From the NCBI RefSeq assembly GCF_963924675.1, contig NC_089226.1, forward strand, positions 50,733,124 through 50,797,123: a DNA stretch of 64,000 nucleotides. The letters are read 5' to 3'. The DNA comes from Phocoena phocoena. Taxonomy: Eukaryota > Chordata > Mammalia > Artiodactyla > Phocoenidae. Positions 1-11,542 of this stretch are shown in pieces; position 1 is the stretch's first letter; each line of letters starts with the position of its first letter. The notes beneath the pieces were generated by a model, which made no database searches, was not told the DNA's origin, and worked only from the letters and a program-made list of their open reading frames with translations. The translations under genes were made by a program, and so were the position numbers.

Positions 1-3000
1 GTCATGTACTTACTATCTTATGTCTTGCTGAGTGCAGTAGTGCCTTAATGGTCTTCCTACTTTGAGTTACTCTACCGGCTAAAGCACCCATCATACAACT
101 TCTGGAGGGATCCTCATCTGATGTAAATCTGATCACACCACTCTCCTGTATAGACTTCTTCATTGGTTCTTTAAATCACCCTCCTTTTTGTTAGTGTGTC
201 TGGCCCTTCTATGTTAGTATTCTTCTCTGCACTGATAAGCTTTGTCGTTATTGCCATCCCATAGGGCAGAAGCAAAAATCATGCCTTTGTCACTCTCAAC
301 CTCATCTCTCTGACTTTTTTTTAATTGCCTTTATTTTTTAGAGCATTTTTGGGTTGACAGCAAAATTGAGCAGAAGTACAGAATTTTCCCATGGATCCCT
401 TCCCCAGACATGCATAGCCTCCCCCTATCAACAACCCTCACCAGAGTGGTTCATTTGTTACTATTCTTAAACCTACATTGATACATCATTATCATCCAAA
501 CATACTGGACTTTTTAGTTTATCATTCTCTCTTTAATATATTTCTGGGTTCTTTTATAGATAGGTTATTTCCATTTTACATTACATATATGCTTTATTTC
601 ATTTAGTTCATTATTTCATTAAATATATGATTTGTCAAGCAATTACATGAGGTATTGGGAATAAAGCGTTGAGTAGACAGATGTGGTCTCAGGCCTTGGG
701 TGCTTATGTACTAGTTCCTTATCACAGACCTCAGCCTCTGCCAGAATTAGTATACTAATTAGTGATGATTACAAAAGGTTCAAGAAACAGGAGTTCTTAC
801 ACGTGTTCCAGGTATTCTCTGTTTCCTGACATGTTTTCAGAGATGTCTAATGTATCTGCTAAAATGACTAAGGATGCTGAGATACACACCACGTCTCCAT
901 AGGCTGGACTCACCTCGTAACCTTCGTCCTTGCTTGCCTTGACCCAACTTGAACTCTTGCCCCAGGCTTTATGAAATAGTCCCAGTCATCCAAGTTCTCA
1001 CCATCTTGTTTAGGGATTCATACCTGGTGCTCAGGGGGAAAACTCAGACCGGGTGCTTTCTTGTTAATTTCATTGATTCACTTTATGCACTATAATTGTA
1101 TCTCCTTAAGACAAAATTATCATCTTTCTCCTTGGGCATATGCTTCACCAATTTGGTATACTCTGTGGAATTCTATAGATGAGTCTATATGTATTTTTGC
1201 CTGTAGTATCCTGTTTTGGTTAACTGTAGCCTCATGCCTAGTTCCAAAACTCTCACTGTGCTTTCCAGACCTTTCCACCACTTTGTTGCTATGGGCAATG
1301 TAATATATTTGAAATATGGAGGATAAGCATTTTACTCTTTTCCCTGCCCTTTCTGTTATTAATAATCACTGTGACTTTTCAAAGTCTCCCTCTTTTCCCT
1401 CCACCCGTCTCTCCCTGGAAGTGTACTGTCTCCTGTCTAATTAATGACCATAGTTTACAGACAGTGCAGCTGTCTACACATATGGTTCATTACCCTTAAG
1501 ACAGAAAACGATGTAAGAGTTGAAGGTTTCTTTCTCAGGGTTCTTTGGGCAACTATGAAGGATGAAATCATTAATGTGACTTTTAACTAAAACAGGGCCT
1601 TGTGGTATTGCATCATTTTATCGTACTTCTAGTGCACACGCTAGAGGCATTATCGGTTTTAAATCAGGGTTTATTCACTTTTGTTTATAGCCAAATTTGC
1701 TTGGCGCCAGAGAGAACTGAAAAATAATAATAAAACACTTTACATTGTATCTGAGTTTTTGAATTGTGTCACACTTGGCGTGAATTACCAAAAATAAGAT
1801 GAATTAATTAGAAAAGAGGGCTCAGTATTTTCCTAGAAGACTGGTCATCAGAGCAGCTGACGTGTTTCAGAGAAGGGCGGCATTTGTCAGCGTGAAGAGA
1901 GGGAGCTCTTGGGTGCTTAACAGAGTTGCCTTTATTCTTTCACGTAACACATATTCATTCATACTGTTTGCCAGATCTTGTTCCAGGTGCTGGGTACCAG
2001 TAAGCAAGAACTAATTTTTGCCCTCTAAGAAATCAGGGGATTACTTGACTCTTTCAGTGCCAATAAGAATTTTATGCCAACTTCTCAGTCCAGCTTCCAC
2101 CAACTCACAGGAATCCCTGGTAATTGTGACTACTGATGATGGTTTTAAACACCCTCCACCAAGTCCCCCTTTTGAGCTTTTGCCTACTCCAGTCTCTTAA
2201 GATGGTCCTTAGTTACTGACATGTGATTCCTCCTGGTTGGTTTCACAGCTGGGCCCTGTGCCATGGCTGCCAAGTCAGGTGGTACAGTTACCCTCATACC
2301 CACATACTGGTGAGGAGGGAATTAATGATGGCCCGTGTGCCTGAGGTGGCCTTGAGAAATGGGTGCTGACTACAAAAGTCATATTGTTTTCCACTATCTT
2401 TTTGCTTTTGTCTCCGGTTCTTTGCCCTCCACTCTGCTTTTTTGCTGTAGGTCTGTTCTAAACTTTTCAATGTGACTAGGACTTTAGCACTTAATGAACT
2501 CGAGTTCATGACCCAGGAGATCTTGTCTCTATTCTCTGATATGAGCTCTTCCTTTTCATCTCTTTCATTTATTTTCTCCCCGCTCATCCTTTAAATGAGG
2601 GGTTTGTAATCTGGCTTCTACAGTCCTTGCAGGATCTTCAGATAGACGTCATGAAATCCACACCCTGCCCTGGAATTGTATTCACAAATTGATTTATGTG
2701 TGCCTGTGTAGTATTCTGGGAGAGAATTCATGGCTTGCTTCAGATTCTCAAAGGGACCCAAAGATATACTCTAATAACAAATTTAAACCTCTACAGTTTT
2801 CACACTACACTTTTGTCTTTTCTCTGAGCAGTCACCATCATGCTTATAGTGTTCAATACCATGTAAGTACCATCCACTCTTAAGTTGTATTTCCATATTA
2901 GAATTCTCTTCTATTCAACTTCAAATAACTATAGGATGTCTTCCTCCTAGGAGTCTCAGAGGCTTCTCATGTCCATGCCTGACTTATTGCCCTACTGTTT

Positions 3001-3300
3001 TCCTCCCATAACTTATTTTCCTCTTGCTTCCTCTGATGATTTTGGATAGGGCTATCCTTAGCCAAGGCAGATAAGACAGAACTCTCAAGCTCCCCTCTTT
3101 CCCTCACCACTGCCTTTATACCAGTCTCTGGATACCACATATTGAATGAATTTTTTATATACCACCTAAGTGTCCTTATCACTATGTCCTCTGCTACTGC
3201 TACTGCCTTACTTAAAACCTTAGCACTAAGACTCTTAGCTTCTCTCTGTCTCTATCTTTGATATTGTTCAAAGTATGTTTCACATAGGGATGAAAGGGAT
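1..3300. other. Mostly unique AT-rich non-coding sequence
   Basis: No open frame here has codon structure or similarity I recognise. About 110-240 faintly resembles a LINE2 fragment and about 590-720 and 1935-2015 resemble antisense LINE2/MIR-type tails, but all are too diverged to claim separately. A clearer L1 3' UTR fossil lies at 310-540. The remainder I read as unique intergenic or intronic DNA. Confidence 0.55.
310..540 (-). mobile_element. Old L1 3' UTR fragment
   Basis: The stretch includes phrases such as 'acagcaaaattgagcagaag' and 'acattgatacatcattatca', which recur in mammalian L1M 3' UTR copies read on the antisense strand. It is strongly diverged and has no visible TSD. The subfamily is not assigned. 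Confidence 0.5.
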
Positions 3301-3309
3301 CATCCTCAA

Positions 3310-3500
3310 ATACATATATAATCATGTCATTTCTTTATTTAAAATGCTTTAATGCATCCCTTGTCTACAAGATGAGATGACATGAAAATTCCACAGTGTG
3401 TCCCATAATCTGGTTCATACCTTCCTCCCCAGCCTCGTCACTTGGTTACTTCCCATATATGTTGGTGTCTCTAATGCTTTAATACTTCCTATACTCATGC
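3310..3500 (+). mobile_element. LINE2 fragment
   Basis: A run of pyrimidine-rich text resembling the LINE2 3' region is visible: 'aaaatgctttaatgcatccc' followed by an 'aatctggttcataccttcc' segment that corresponds to the usual L2 'aatctggcccc...acctacctttcc' pattern. It is very old and ends are approximate. Confidence 0.5.
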
Positions 3501-3539
3501 AGTAAAGTGCCCTGCCACTGAGCATGGGGCTAATGTCTT

Positions 3540-3890
3540 TACTCCTTGACTCTATGCCCAACCATGTGACACGCTTGGATTAAAGAAATATTAGCAAATA
3601 TGATGTAAGCAGTGTCTTGAAAACTGCTTGAATGACTGGCCTGATTTGCTCTTGTACTTTTGCCATCACCATGAGAAGGACATGCCTAGTCTGTCCTGCT
3701 GGTCCTGGGAAAGGATGATGAACAAATGGGACAGAGCTTTTCCAGCTAAATTGCTTTAGCCAGGCACTGAGAAGAACAGAGTCCTCTGCAAATGAGTGAG
3801 CAAGTCCAGATGACATAACCAGAGTCCTACAACTTATTGTTGTGTGCCTCTGAGTTTTGGGTTTTGTTACACAGCAAAAGCAAACTGGTT
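3540..3890 (+). mobile_element. LTR-like fossil (ERVL/MaLR type)
   Basis: The right end carries 'tgagttttgggttttgttac' followed by 'acacagcaaaagc', a 3' end typical of mammalian ERVL/MaLR solo LTRs. The left part reads like the corresponding LTR body but is heavily diverged. No internal retroviral sequence, TSD or open frame is present. It could equally be another ERVL-class LTR. Confidence 0.4.
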
Positions 3891-4019
3891 CATTTTCCAT
3901 AAAGCTTTCTGCATGCTGGCCCCATTCAACTGCTCAGTGCTACTCAAAGCCATAAGCTTCTACTCTGATGATTCTTTCCTTTGATTCCCTTCAAATTTTT
4001 ATCTGTCTACTGAATTCTT

Positions 4020-4210
4020 ACTTACAGTTTGAGACCCAAATCAAGCATTTTCTTCCTCAGTGAAGCTTTCTGTGAATCTGCCATGAAAGTTGTCATTGTC
4101 TCCTTTGGGTCATGTAGGACTTTACACATACTAACTTGTATTCGCAGCTTGTTACATGTCTTTTTCTCCCCTACCAGTCTGAGTACCCAGAGGACAGGAC
4201 TGTTCATTAG
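4020..4210 (+). mobile_element. LINE2 3'-region fragment
   Basis: The phrase 'cttcctcagtgaagctttct' matches the characteristic LINE2 text (tcctc.gtgaagccttccct), followed by a segment ending in an 'acaggactgttcatt' block like the L2 'gcagggactgtgtctta' block. Confidence 0.6.
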
Positions 4211-4214
4211 TTAA

Positions 4215-4330
4215 CTTTAGACAAGGTCAGGGAAGCCTTCACAGAGGAAGACATACCCAAGTTGAACACAGAAGGATAAAGACGAATAGGTAAGCAGGAG
4301 GTCAATCAGGAAAGCTTGGGTAACCATGAG
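4215..4330 (-). mobile_element. LINE2 fragment, antisense
   Basis: The phrase 'gtcagggaagccttcacaga' is the reverse complement of the same LINE2 motif seen at 4020-4210. The two fragments therefore sit side by side in opposite orientation, which points to separate insertions or to an old inversion. Confidence 0.5.
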
Positions 4331-4867
4331 GCTGACATAACCAGAAATGTTTGTGAATAATAACATTTTTCCTTGATGTTTCTTTGACTTCCGAGGTATA
4401 ATGGAGCCTGTTGTTCAGTGCAGTAAGGAAAACTATTCCAAAGGTTCAGTCTTGGGTATGCCTAGGAACACTGTGATTTTTCTTCCTGTTGGGCAGCAAA
4501 ACCATGTACTGTATGGTCAGCACCTGCTTTTCTTTGGACATTCTTTACAGCTGTCCAGTCTGTGAGAATGGTGACATTTACAACCATTACAAGGCCACTG
4601 TCCTGGCTGCTTGCCACAGTAGGGTTCAGGTCCAAGTGGCTACCATCTGGCAGGACATCTGCTCAGCTACTGGGAGGGCTTTGGATACAGCAACATGCCC
4701 ACAGAGAAGACAGTGCACTCTGCCCTTTGGGGGGAAGAGAATACATTGCATTTCCACCCATGCAAGAGATGAACAGTGAGAATAACCCAGAGGGGGGTGC
4801 CTTTCCACTATGGCTGTGATCCTTCATAGGCTTCAGGTTTGGGGCCCCTGACAGTACGCACTTGCTG

Positions 4868-4985
4868 GGAACATGGCATCTCTAGCCAGACTGACTGGGT
4901 TCCATCCTGGCTGCATCACTTTACTATGTGACCTTGGAGCAAATTACTTAACCTTTCTGATAGAGCAGAATCCATCCTCAGTAAA
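4868..4985 (+). mobile_element. MIR SINE fragment
   Basis: The central MIR core is readable: 'gcatcactttactatgtgac', then 'cttggagcaaattacttaac' and 'ctttctgatag'. The 3' third is missing. Confidence 0.75.
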
Positions 4986-5149
4986 TGTCAGCTATTTTTA
5001 TTTTCAATAACGCCTTAGGGTTTATCACGTTCTCTGAAACTCTGAGGCTCCCAAGGATATCTGTGGAGTGCCTTTCAATGACAGTCAAGTCCTACCTTAG
5101 TTGACATGCACCCTATTCCCCAGTCATGCTGATTTCCTGAAATATGTAA

Positions 5150-5400
5150 TATGAATTTGTAATATGCTTTCTGACACCTCTGGGTCTTTGCACACAATGT
5201 TTTCTTTACTGGAAAGCTCTTGTTCTCTCTTTATCAAGTTAACTCCTCATCATTTAAGATACCTTTGAGGTATCACTTCTTCCTGGAAGCCATCCGTGAT
5301 TACCTCCAGGCTATGTATTGCCACATGTCTCTGTGTACTCAGCCTAATATTGGATGGATGAAGTGCTTATGTATGTGATCTCTGTTACTCTCATTTAATT
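5150..5400 (+). mobile_element. LINE2 fragment
   Basis: The text around 'gtatcacttcttcctggaag' and 'ccatccgtgattacctcc' parallels the LINE2 stretch 'gtcacctcctc...gaagccttccctgaccacc'. The preceding 'tctgggtctttgcacacaat' also fits L2 (cagggcctttgcac). Confidence 0.6.
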
Positions 5401-7130
5401 AATCCATAAACAGTCAAATTATGTGCTTTATTATCTTCTTGAAAAAACATCTATTCGTACTTGTTTCAAATGCAGATTGTGACCCACAGGGGAGGGAATT
5501 GAAAGCCCAGTCCTAAACAATGAGATTGGAACAATTACATGCGACTTTCCCATCTAAATCTCCTCCAGTCTGTAATTGTGTACAGCTGAATTGACCAGCT
5601 GGAAAGAGCTGATTCAGGGAATTGGTGTTATTGGTCCAATATAGACATTTGTTTGGCTGAATCTAATCATGCTTAAAATTATTTCAGTTAAGTGAAATTG
5701 TGTGTACATGCTGTCACTGGATTTAGGAAAAAAGATGAAGCCATTTGGACCCTGGAAATTCTTTATTTTTTGCTATAGCTGAGTCCAACAAGACTCTTAG
5801 GCAGACAGGTTGTTGTCTACTTTATGTAATTTGATAAACTCTATGGGGCTTACCTGTCCATAAACAAGTCTCTTTCCAGCCTCAGATCAGATCTGATATT
5901 CTTTCCATTTTAGTCAGTCCTTGAGTTAAAGTTATATCTCTAGAAAGCTGCTATAGAAACAACCTTGTCACCTGAAATGGATAGTATCTTAACCAATATA
6001 ATTAAGATAATAAACATTAACATATTTGTTCATTTAATTAATATTTCTTTGTTATATAACATACACTGAACATTCTTTATTGGTACATATTTGGGACAGA
6101 TCAGTGAACAAAACAAATACAGATTCCTATCCTCCAGAACCTCAGAATCTGGTAAGAAGGCATGGAAACTAATGAATCAACATAATGTATAAGCAGAATG
6201 CAAAGATTATTGGAAGACAATAAATGCTATGAAAAAAATAAAGGCAATTAAGATGCAAACCTTTATACTTTATATAGCCTTTCCACATACATAGTATCAT
6301 GTGATCTTTCTACAAAGCTTGAGGTAGGCAGGGGATATATTCCCAAATGAAGAATTGGGGCAAAAAGGCAATATGGTGTTAGTTCCTGCCTGGTATTAAG
6401 TTCTTCCTTGTATATGGAAGTATTTGAAAACACTGTTAGCTTAGATTCAACTCAAAACCTAAGACTAATCCTAGAAATAGAGATTTAAAAATCTTCAAGA
6501 AAGTATTCTTGGAGTGAATATCAAACAGCCTTTGTCTTAGTCTGATTCAAATTTGTGTACTAGTTCCAACAGTCAAGTGCTTCTTACCTTTTAGCTGAAG
6601 CTCTAGTTCCTAGTTTGTAGATTAGCTTTAGTGCCTGATTCTTGTTCCTTGTGTCTTCAGCCTCTGTCAGATAATCTTGAGAATTGGAGTTCTGCTAGTG
6701 TCCTTGCTAGTCAGCACCCTGGAAGCCCTGATTCTAGAGCTTACAGTCTTCTCTGTGAATCTCAGCCTACTAGGCGTGGCCTTGATAATAATGACAAATA
6801 GAGTCTTGACAGATGCTCTTGGTGATGGAGCACGGATGAGTGAATTCAAGGTAAGGCCCCCATGAAAGGGGCAAGCAGGGCCAGAGTGAGTGAGTACCCC
6901 AAACTAAGGGCCAGACAGGAACTCAGAAACAGGGCAGAGCTATAAAAGTGATAGAAGCAGAGGTGGTAGGTAAACAAGTGATATTAAGTAGATAAAAATA
7001 AACCAATTTAGAGGAATTATAAAATTTATTCAGGGATTCAAGTGATTTTATTAATAATGAAAAATAATAATTTCATTACTAATAAGTTACTGTTATTTAG
7101 TGTTCCTTTTATTTGTTGGGGACTAGAACA
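5400..7130. other. Unique non-coding sequence
   Basis: No clear repeats except a weak antisense LINE2/MIR-like tail near 6010-6240. The block about 5500-5720 is repeat-free, moderately AT-rich and has several TAAT/ATTA homeodomain-like cores, so it is a reasonable candidate for a conserved non-coding element. A possible donor-like 'ttcaaggtaaggcc' at about 6845 follows no supported exon. Confidence 0.45.
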
Positions 7131-7290
7131 TATACTTGATATGTATCATTTAATCCTCCAAAGAACCAGTTAAGTTTAAGTAATATGTAGCTGTTTAAAA
7201 TCTGGAATTTGGTTCAGAGAAATTAAGTGATTTGACCAATTTCGGAGCTAATAAAAGGATGTTCTAGAGCCAAACTATGGATTTGCATTG
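7130..7290 (-). mobile_element. MIR SINE, antisense
   Basis: The segment 'ttcagagaaattaagtgatt' followed by 'tgaccaatttcggagctaat' is the antisense MIR core (cagagaggttaagtgacttgccc...cacacagctagt). Confidence 0.65.
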
Positions 7291-7299
7291 AATAGTTTT

Positions 7300-7430
7300 G
7301 ACCTTGATGAAGATTCCTCATATATACAAAATAGAGCTAATAAATTTACCTCAAGGAGTTGTGGTGAAGTTTAAATAAAATTATGTGTAAAGATAACAAC
7401 CCAGTGTTTAGCATATAGTACATATTCAAG
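7300..7430 (+). mobile_element. MIR SINE 3' part
   Basis: 'cctcaaggagttgtggtgaa' and 'acccagtgtttagcatatag' match the MIR 3' half (ctcatagggttgttgtgagga ... cagtgcctggcacatagtag). It abuts the antisense MIR at 7130-7290. Confidence 0.65.
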
Positions 7431-7929
7431 CTTTTTTTGTGATCATGTTTTTTTTACTGTGTTCCTCTATCTATGTTTACCTAGCTAGGGCTAGCCCAGA
7501 CTATAACAGAACTACGGTGGCTCCTCATTGTGAGTTAGCATAAATCAGTGGTTGAATTAATGACTGTAAAATCTTATTGAGTGCAATTCACTAGTAGCTA
7601 TGGCTAGCTTTACCATAAAGAGGCTGGCAATACATTAGTATTCATGATGCTATTTATCTTCTTATTTATTAAGAGGTATTTTGAAATTGATGCTTTTAGT
7701 TGGTTGCCAGTTGTTTCTGTTATGTGCTTTCGTGTCTTTTCAGGCAGGACTTTCATTTCACAATTACTCTTGTTACTTTTTGGTAAGATATAGAACAACC
7801 TCTATACATTGAGGCATGAGGCTTCAGTTCCGTACTTGTTCTTAAGCTCAACTTGCTGTGGGAACCAAAGCAAATCACTTACCCTTGGTGTAGTAGAAAT
7901 GTTAGGACCCAAAAAAAGTGAGCAATTCT

Positions 7930-8090
7930 AGTTCTATCTCCTGCTACCTGTGGAACACAAATCACTTAACTTCTTGGAGTAAAAAAATTTATATTAATAG
8001 CTTATATCTCCCAGGGCTGTAAAGTTAAAAGGAACAATATATTAAAAATAATCAGCACATAGCATAGGTGCTTAGTAAATATCATTTCCC
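7930..8090 (+). mobile_element. MIR SINE
   Basis: 'aaatcacttaacttcttgga', 'ctcccagggctgtaaagtta' and 'agcataggtgcttagtaaat' follow the MIR core-to-tail order. Confidence 0.65.
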
Positions 8091-8149
8091 TTCCCTACCA
8101 CCTGAACTCTGACCCATCAGAGAAATGATGGGATTAAGCAAGAAGTAAT

Positions 8150-8192
8150 CTAGCTAGCTAGCTAGCTAGCTAGCTAGCTAGCTAGCTAGCTA
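8150..8192. repeat. (CTAG)n microsatellite
   Basis: An uninterrupted run of the tetranucleotide CTAG covers 43 bases, just over ten and a half units. The unit is its own reverse complement, so either strand can fold back on itself and the duplex can extrude a cruciform. Confidence 0.97.
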
Positions 8193-8519
8193 TCATCTGT
8201 CTATGAATGATGTATTTACCAGAAAACCCTTTCCTCAAATCTGGAACACCAATGCACAAAATTGATACAATGAAGCTGCTCTGGCAAACCCAATCACACA
8301 AGCACTTTTCAAACCTAAAGTTCAATGACCAGAGCAAGTCACATGGCTTGTCAGAGGCGCAGAGCTCTACAAGCTTCCACAGCAATTGATGTGGACTTAG
8401 TGAAAGTATTAGAGCTGTAAATGTAATCAGTTTACCAAAAGTAAATAAATATAGTTCTACAAATTAGTTCATAGACCTTCACTGACACTTGCTCAAGATG
8501 ACAGAATAAGGACACTCAC

Positions 8520-8745
8520 ATATCAAATCCTGGTTCTGCCACTATCTTGATACTTAACCTTTTTATGTCTGTTATCATTTCTATAAAACAAGGATAACAA
8601 TATTCTCTTTATCATAGAGTTATTGTCATGATTGTATGAGTTAATGTACATAAAACAATTAGAACACTGCCTGATACTTAGCAAGTACTACATGTCTTAG
8701 CAATTACTAGATATTATTGTTATTATTATTAATATCATTATTATT
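8520..8745 (+). mobile_element. MIR SINE, nearly complete core and tail
   Basis: The order 'cctggttctgccactatctt', 'atagagttattgtcatgatt', 'aacactgcctgatacttagc' and a final 'attattgttattattatt' tail is that of MIR. It is one of the better preserved copies here. Confidence 0.75.
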
Positions 8746-9124
8746 ATCAGTCCCTGAATTCTAGGGTATCCTAGGTCTTTTGCTTTTCCATATAAATTTT
8801 AGAATCAACTTTACAGGTTCTACCAAAAGCCAGCTCTCATTTTGAATGTGATCACATTGAATCTATATGTCAATTTGTGGAAAATTAACATCTTTACAAT
8901 ATTGAATCATATAGTCAAGGGACATGGGCTAGTGTGTTAGTGTTTGCCTGGTATATTTCTTTCCATCTTTTACTATTATGATATCTGTGTCTTTATATTT
9001 AAAGTGGTTTTATTATACACAGCATATACTTGAGTTTTACTTATTTATCCAGACTGATAATCTCTATTTTTAATTGACATATTTAGACACTTTACATTTA
9101 ATGTAATTATCTAATTGTTTTTTA

Positions 9125-9490
9125 TTTTTTTAAATAAATTTATTTATTTTATTTTATTTATTTTATTTTTGGCTGCATTGGGTCTTCATTGCTACGCGTA
9201 GGTTTCCTCTAGTTGCAGTGGGCAGGGGCTACTCTTCATTGGGGTGCACGTGCTTCTCATTGCGGTGGCTTCTGTTGTTGTGCAGCACGGGCTCTAGGTG
9301 CATGGACTTAAGTAGTTGTGGCACACGGGCTCAGTAGTTGTGGCTAGCGGGCTCTAGAGCGCAGGCTCAGTAGTTACGGCGCATGGGCTTAGCTGCTCCG
9401 CAGCATGTGGGATCTTCTCAGACCAGGGATTGAGGCCATGTGCCCTGCACTGGCAGGTGGATTCTTAAGCACTGTGCCACCAGGCAAGTC
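9125..9490 (-). mobile_element. CHR-1-type tRNA-derived SINE, antisense
   Basis: Read on the plus strand, the element begins with an AT-rich tail, then 'tttttggctgcattgggtct' and the repeated phrase 'ctcagtagttgtggc'. It ends with 'actgtgccaccaggcaagtc', the reverse complement of the tRNA-Glu-related SINE head. This is the long (~350-base) CHR form shared by whales, hippos and ruminants. A probable TSD is 'ctaattgtttttta' at 9111-9124 versus 'ctgattgttcttttta' at 9491-9506. It sits inside the old antisense L1. Confidence 0.9.
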
Positions 9491-9569
9491 CTGATTGTTC
9501 TTTTTAAATCTATCATCTTTCTATTGGTTTTCTCTTTGCTCTACCTGTTTATTTAAAATTATCTGGTCC

Positions 9570-10132
9570 AGTGGAAGCAACCTGAATGTCCATCAACAGA
9601 TGAATGGATAAAGAAGATGTGGCACATATAGACAATGAAATATTACTCAGCCACAAAAAAGGAATGAAATTGAGTTATTTGTAATGAGGTAGATGGACCT
9701 AGAGTCTGTCATAGAGAGTGAAGTAAGTCAGAAAGAGAAAAACAAATACGGTATGCTAACACACATACATGGAATCTAAAAAAATGGTACTGATGAACCT
9801 AGTGGCAGGGCAGGAATAAAGATGCAGATGTAGAGAATGGACTTGAGGACACGGGGAGGGGGACAGGTAAGCTGGGATGAAGTGAAAGTAGCATTGACAT
9901 ATGTACACTACCAAATGTAAAATGGATGGCTAGTGGGAAGCTGCTGCATAGCACAGGGAGATCAGCTCAATGCTTTGTGACCACCTAGAGGGGTGGGATA
10001 GGGAGGGTGGGAGGGAGACGCAAGCGGGAGCAGATACGGATATATATGTATGCATATAGCTGATTCACTTTGTTGTACAGCAAAAACTAACACAACATTG
10101 TAAAGCAATTATACTCCAACAAAGATAAAAAT
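9570..10132 (+). mobile_element. 5'-truncated L1 3' end with perfect TSD
   Basis: The element begins inside the ORF2 C-terminal coding region ('tgaatggataaagaagatgt' is also found in the long L1 at about 24220) and runs through a G-rich 3' UTR to an A-rich end near 'caacaaagataaaaataa'. It is flanked by a perfect 14-base TSD, 'aaattatctggtcc', at 9556-9569 and 10133-10146. The sharp ends and perfect TSD imply a relatively young insertion. Its 3' UTR differs from that of the L1 ending at 24614, so two L1 lineages are represented. Confidence 0.95.
9990..10015 (+). other. G-quadruplex motif in L1 3' UTR
   Basis: Six runs of at least three G lie within 26 bases (9990-9993, 9995-9997, 10001-10003, 10005-10007, 10009-10011, 10013-10015), separated by one to three bases. 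G-rich quadruplex-forming tracts are a known feature of mammalian L1 3' UTRs. Confidence 0.85.
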
Positions 10133-11100
10133 AAATTATCTGGTCCTGTTTTCTTGTTTTCTGACTGTTTTTAAACTAATTAAGTATTTTTATTATTTTA
10201 TCTCAACCACCAGCATATTTTTTAAAAATTTAAATACTTCATCAAGGATTTGTAATACTTAACATTTCACAGTCTATCTTTAAATAATATTATAGTACTT
10301 CATATATAATACATGAACATTAGAATCATATTTCCATTTCCTCATTCTAACCATTGGTGGTATTGTAGTCTTACATTTTATTTCTACATATGTTTTAAAT
10401 CCCTCAATACCTTGTCATTAGTTTTGCTTCAAAGAGTCAATCATGTGTGAAGTAATTTAAAATGAGATAAAAATGTCTTTCATTTACCCACATAATTACA
10501 CTGTCCATTGCTCTTTATTAATTTGCAAAGGTATGTATTTCCATCTGGAATTTTTTTCTTCTTCCCTTAACATTTCTTGTATGCTAAGCCCATTAACAAT
10601 CAATTTTCACAAATTTTGTTTGTCTGAATTTTTTCCTTTTATTTCTTAATGATATTTTTGCCAGATATAAATTTCTAGTTTGAGTTTTTTTTTTCCACTC
10701 AGTACATTCAAAATGTTGATTCGTTTTCTTCTGACCTGCACAGTTTCTGATAAGCAGTCTTCATCATCCTTATCTTTGTTTCTTTGTACTAAGCCTTTTT
10801 TTTTTTTTGCTTTATTTTAGGATTTTTCTCTTTAATGCTGGGTTTCAGCAACCCGTTTTGATGCCTCTTGTGATGTATGTGTGTGTGTATGTGAGTGCAT
10901 GCACATGCATGCAAATACACATATGTGTTTACCCTGTTTGGAGTGTGTTGAGATTCCTACATCTATATTTACAGTTTTGTTTGAATTTGGAATTTTAGGT
11001 AGCAGTATTTGTTCATATATTTTTTCCTGTTCCCCTTCCTGGGACTCCATTTAAACATATGTTATAAAAAAAAAAACAAAAAACAAAAAACATATGTTAT

Positions 11101-11542
11101 GTAACTCTGTGGTCCAGCACACACATGTTCCTTCCCACCACAGAGCCTTCGCACAAGCCGTTCCCTTAGCCTGAGATGCCTTTCCATCTGCCCCACCTCC
11201 TGCTTCTAGTTAATTTCTGTTCATCTTTTAGATCCCAAGGGCCACTTTCTTTGGAAAGCCTTCCCACCCTCCAAATCTGGGTCAGGCTTATTTGTCACAG
11301 GCTCCTTTGTGTCACTCATCTCAATTTGTAACTAAACATCACTTTGTGTGATTACTTAATTATTGTCTGCTCCTCACCCCACAACTCTAAGCCTATTGAA
11401 GCAGTTGGCATATCTGTTCTGGGCCACCCTTATCCAGCCCCAGTGCCTAGTTCTGTGCCAGGTACATTACAGTTTCTAGGTAATTACATACTGAGTGGAA
11501 AGAAAGAAAGAATGAATGAATGAGTGAATGAGTAAAAAAAGA
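11101..11542 (+). mobile_element. LINE2-bearing retro-insert with poly(A) and TSD
   Basis: The body reads as the LINE2 3' region ('ttctgttcatcttttagatc', then 'ctttggaaagccttcccacc' and 'cagtgcctagttctgtgcca') and ends in a short A-rich tail. It is bracketed by 'aaacatatgttat' at 11088-11100 and 'aaacatatgtta' at 11543-11554. LINE2 died out before most L1 activity in this lineage, so a free L2 jump into an L1 is unlikely. Reinsertion of a transcript containing L2 sequence by L1 machinery fits better. A third copy of the TSD lies at 11053-11065. Confidence 0.6.

Noticed and set aside
4489..4819. Overlapping 96- and 85-codon open frames
   Set aside because: No similarity recognised, different frames overlap, and the end runs up against a MIR fragment. 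Likely chance.
6660..6855. Possible exon ending in 'ttcaaggtaaggcc' with a 62-codon hydrophobic frame
   Set aside because: The frame lacks an ATG start, has no supported acceptor partner or known similarity, and donor-like strings are common by chance.
8150..8192. CRISPR-like or other spaced repeat array
   Set aside because: The units are 4 bases and contiguous with no spacers, and the genome is mammalian. It is a microsatellite.
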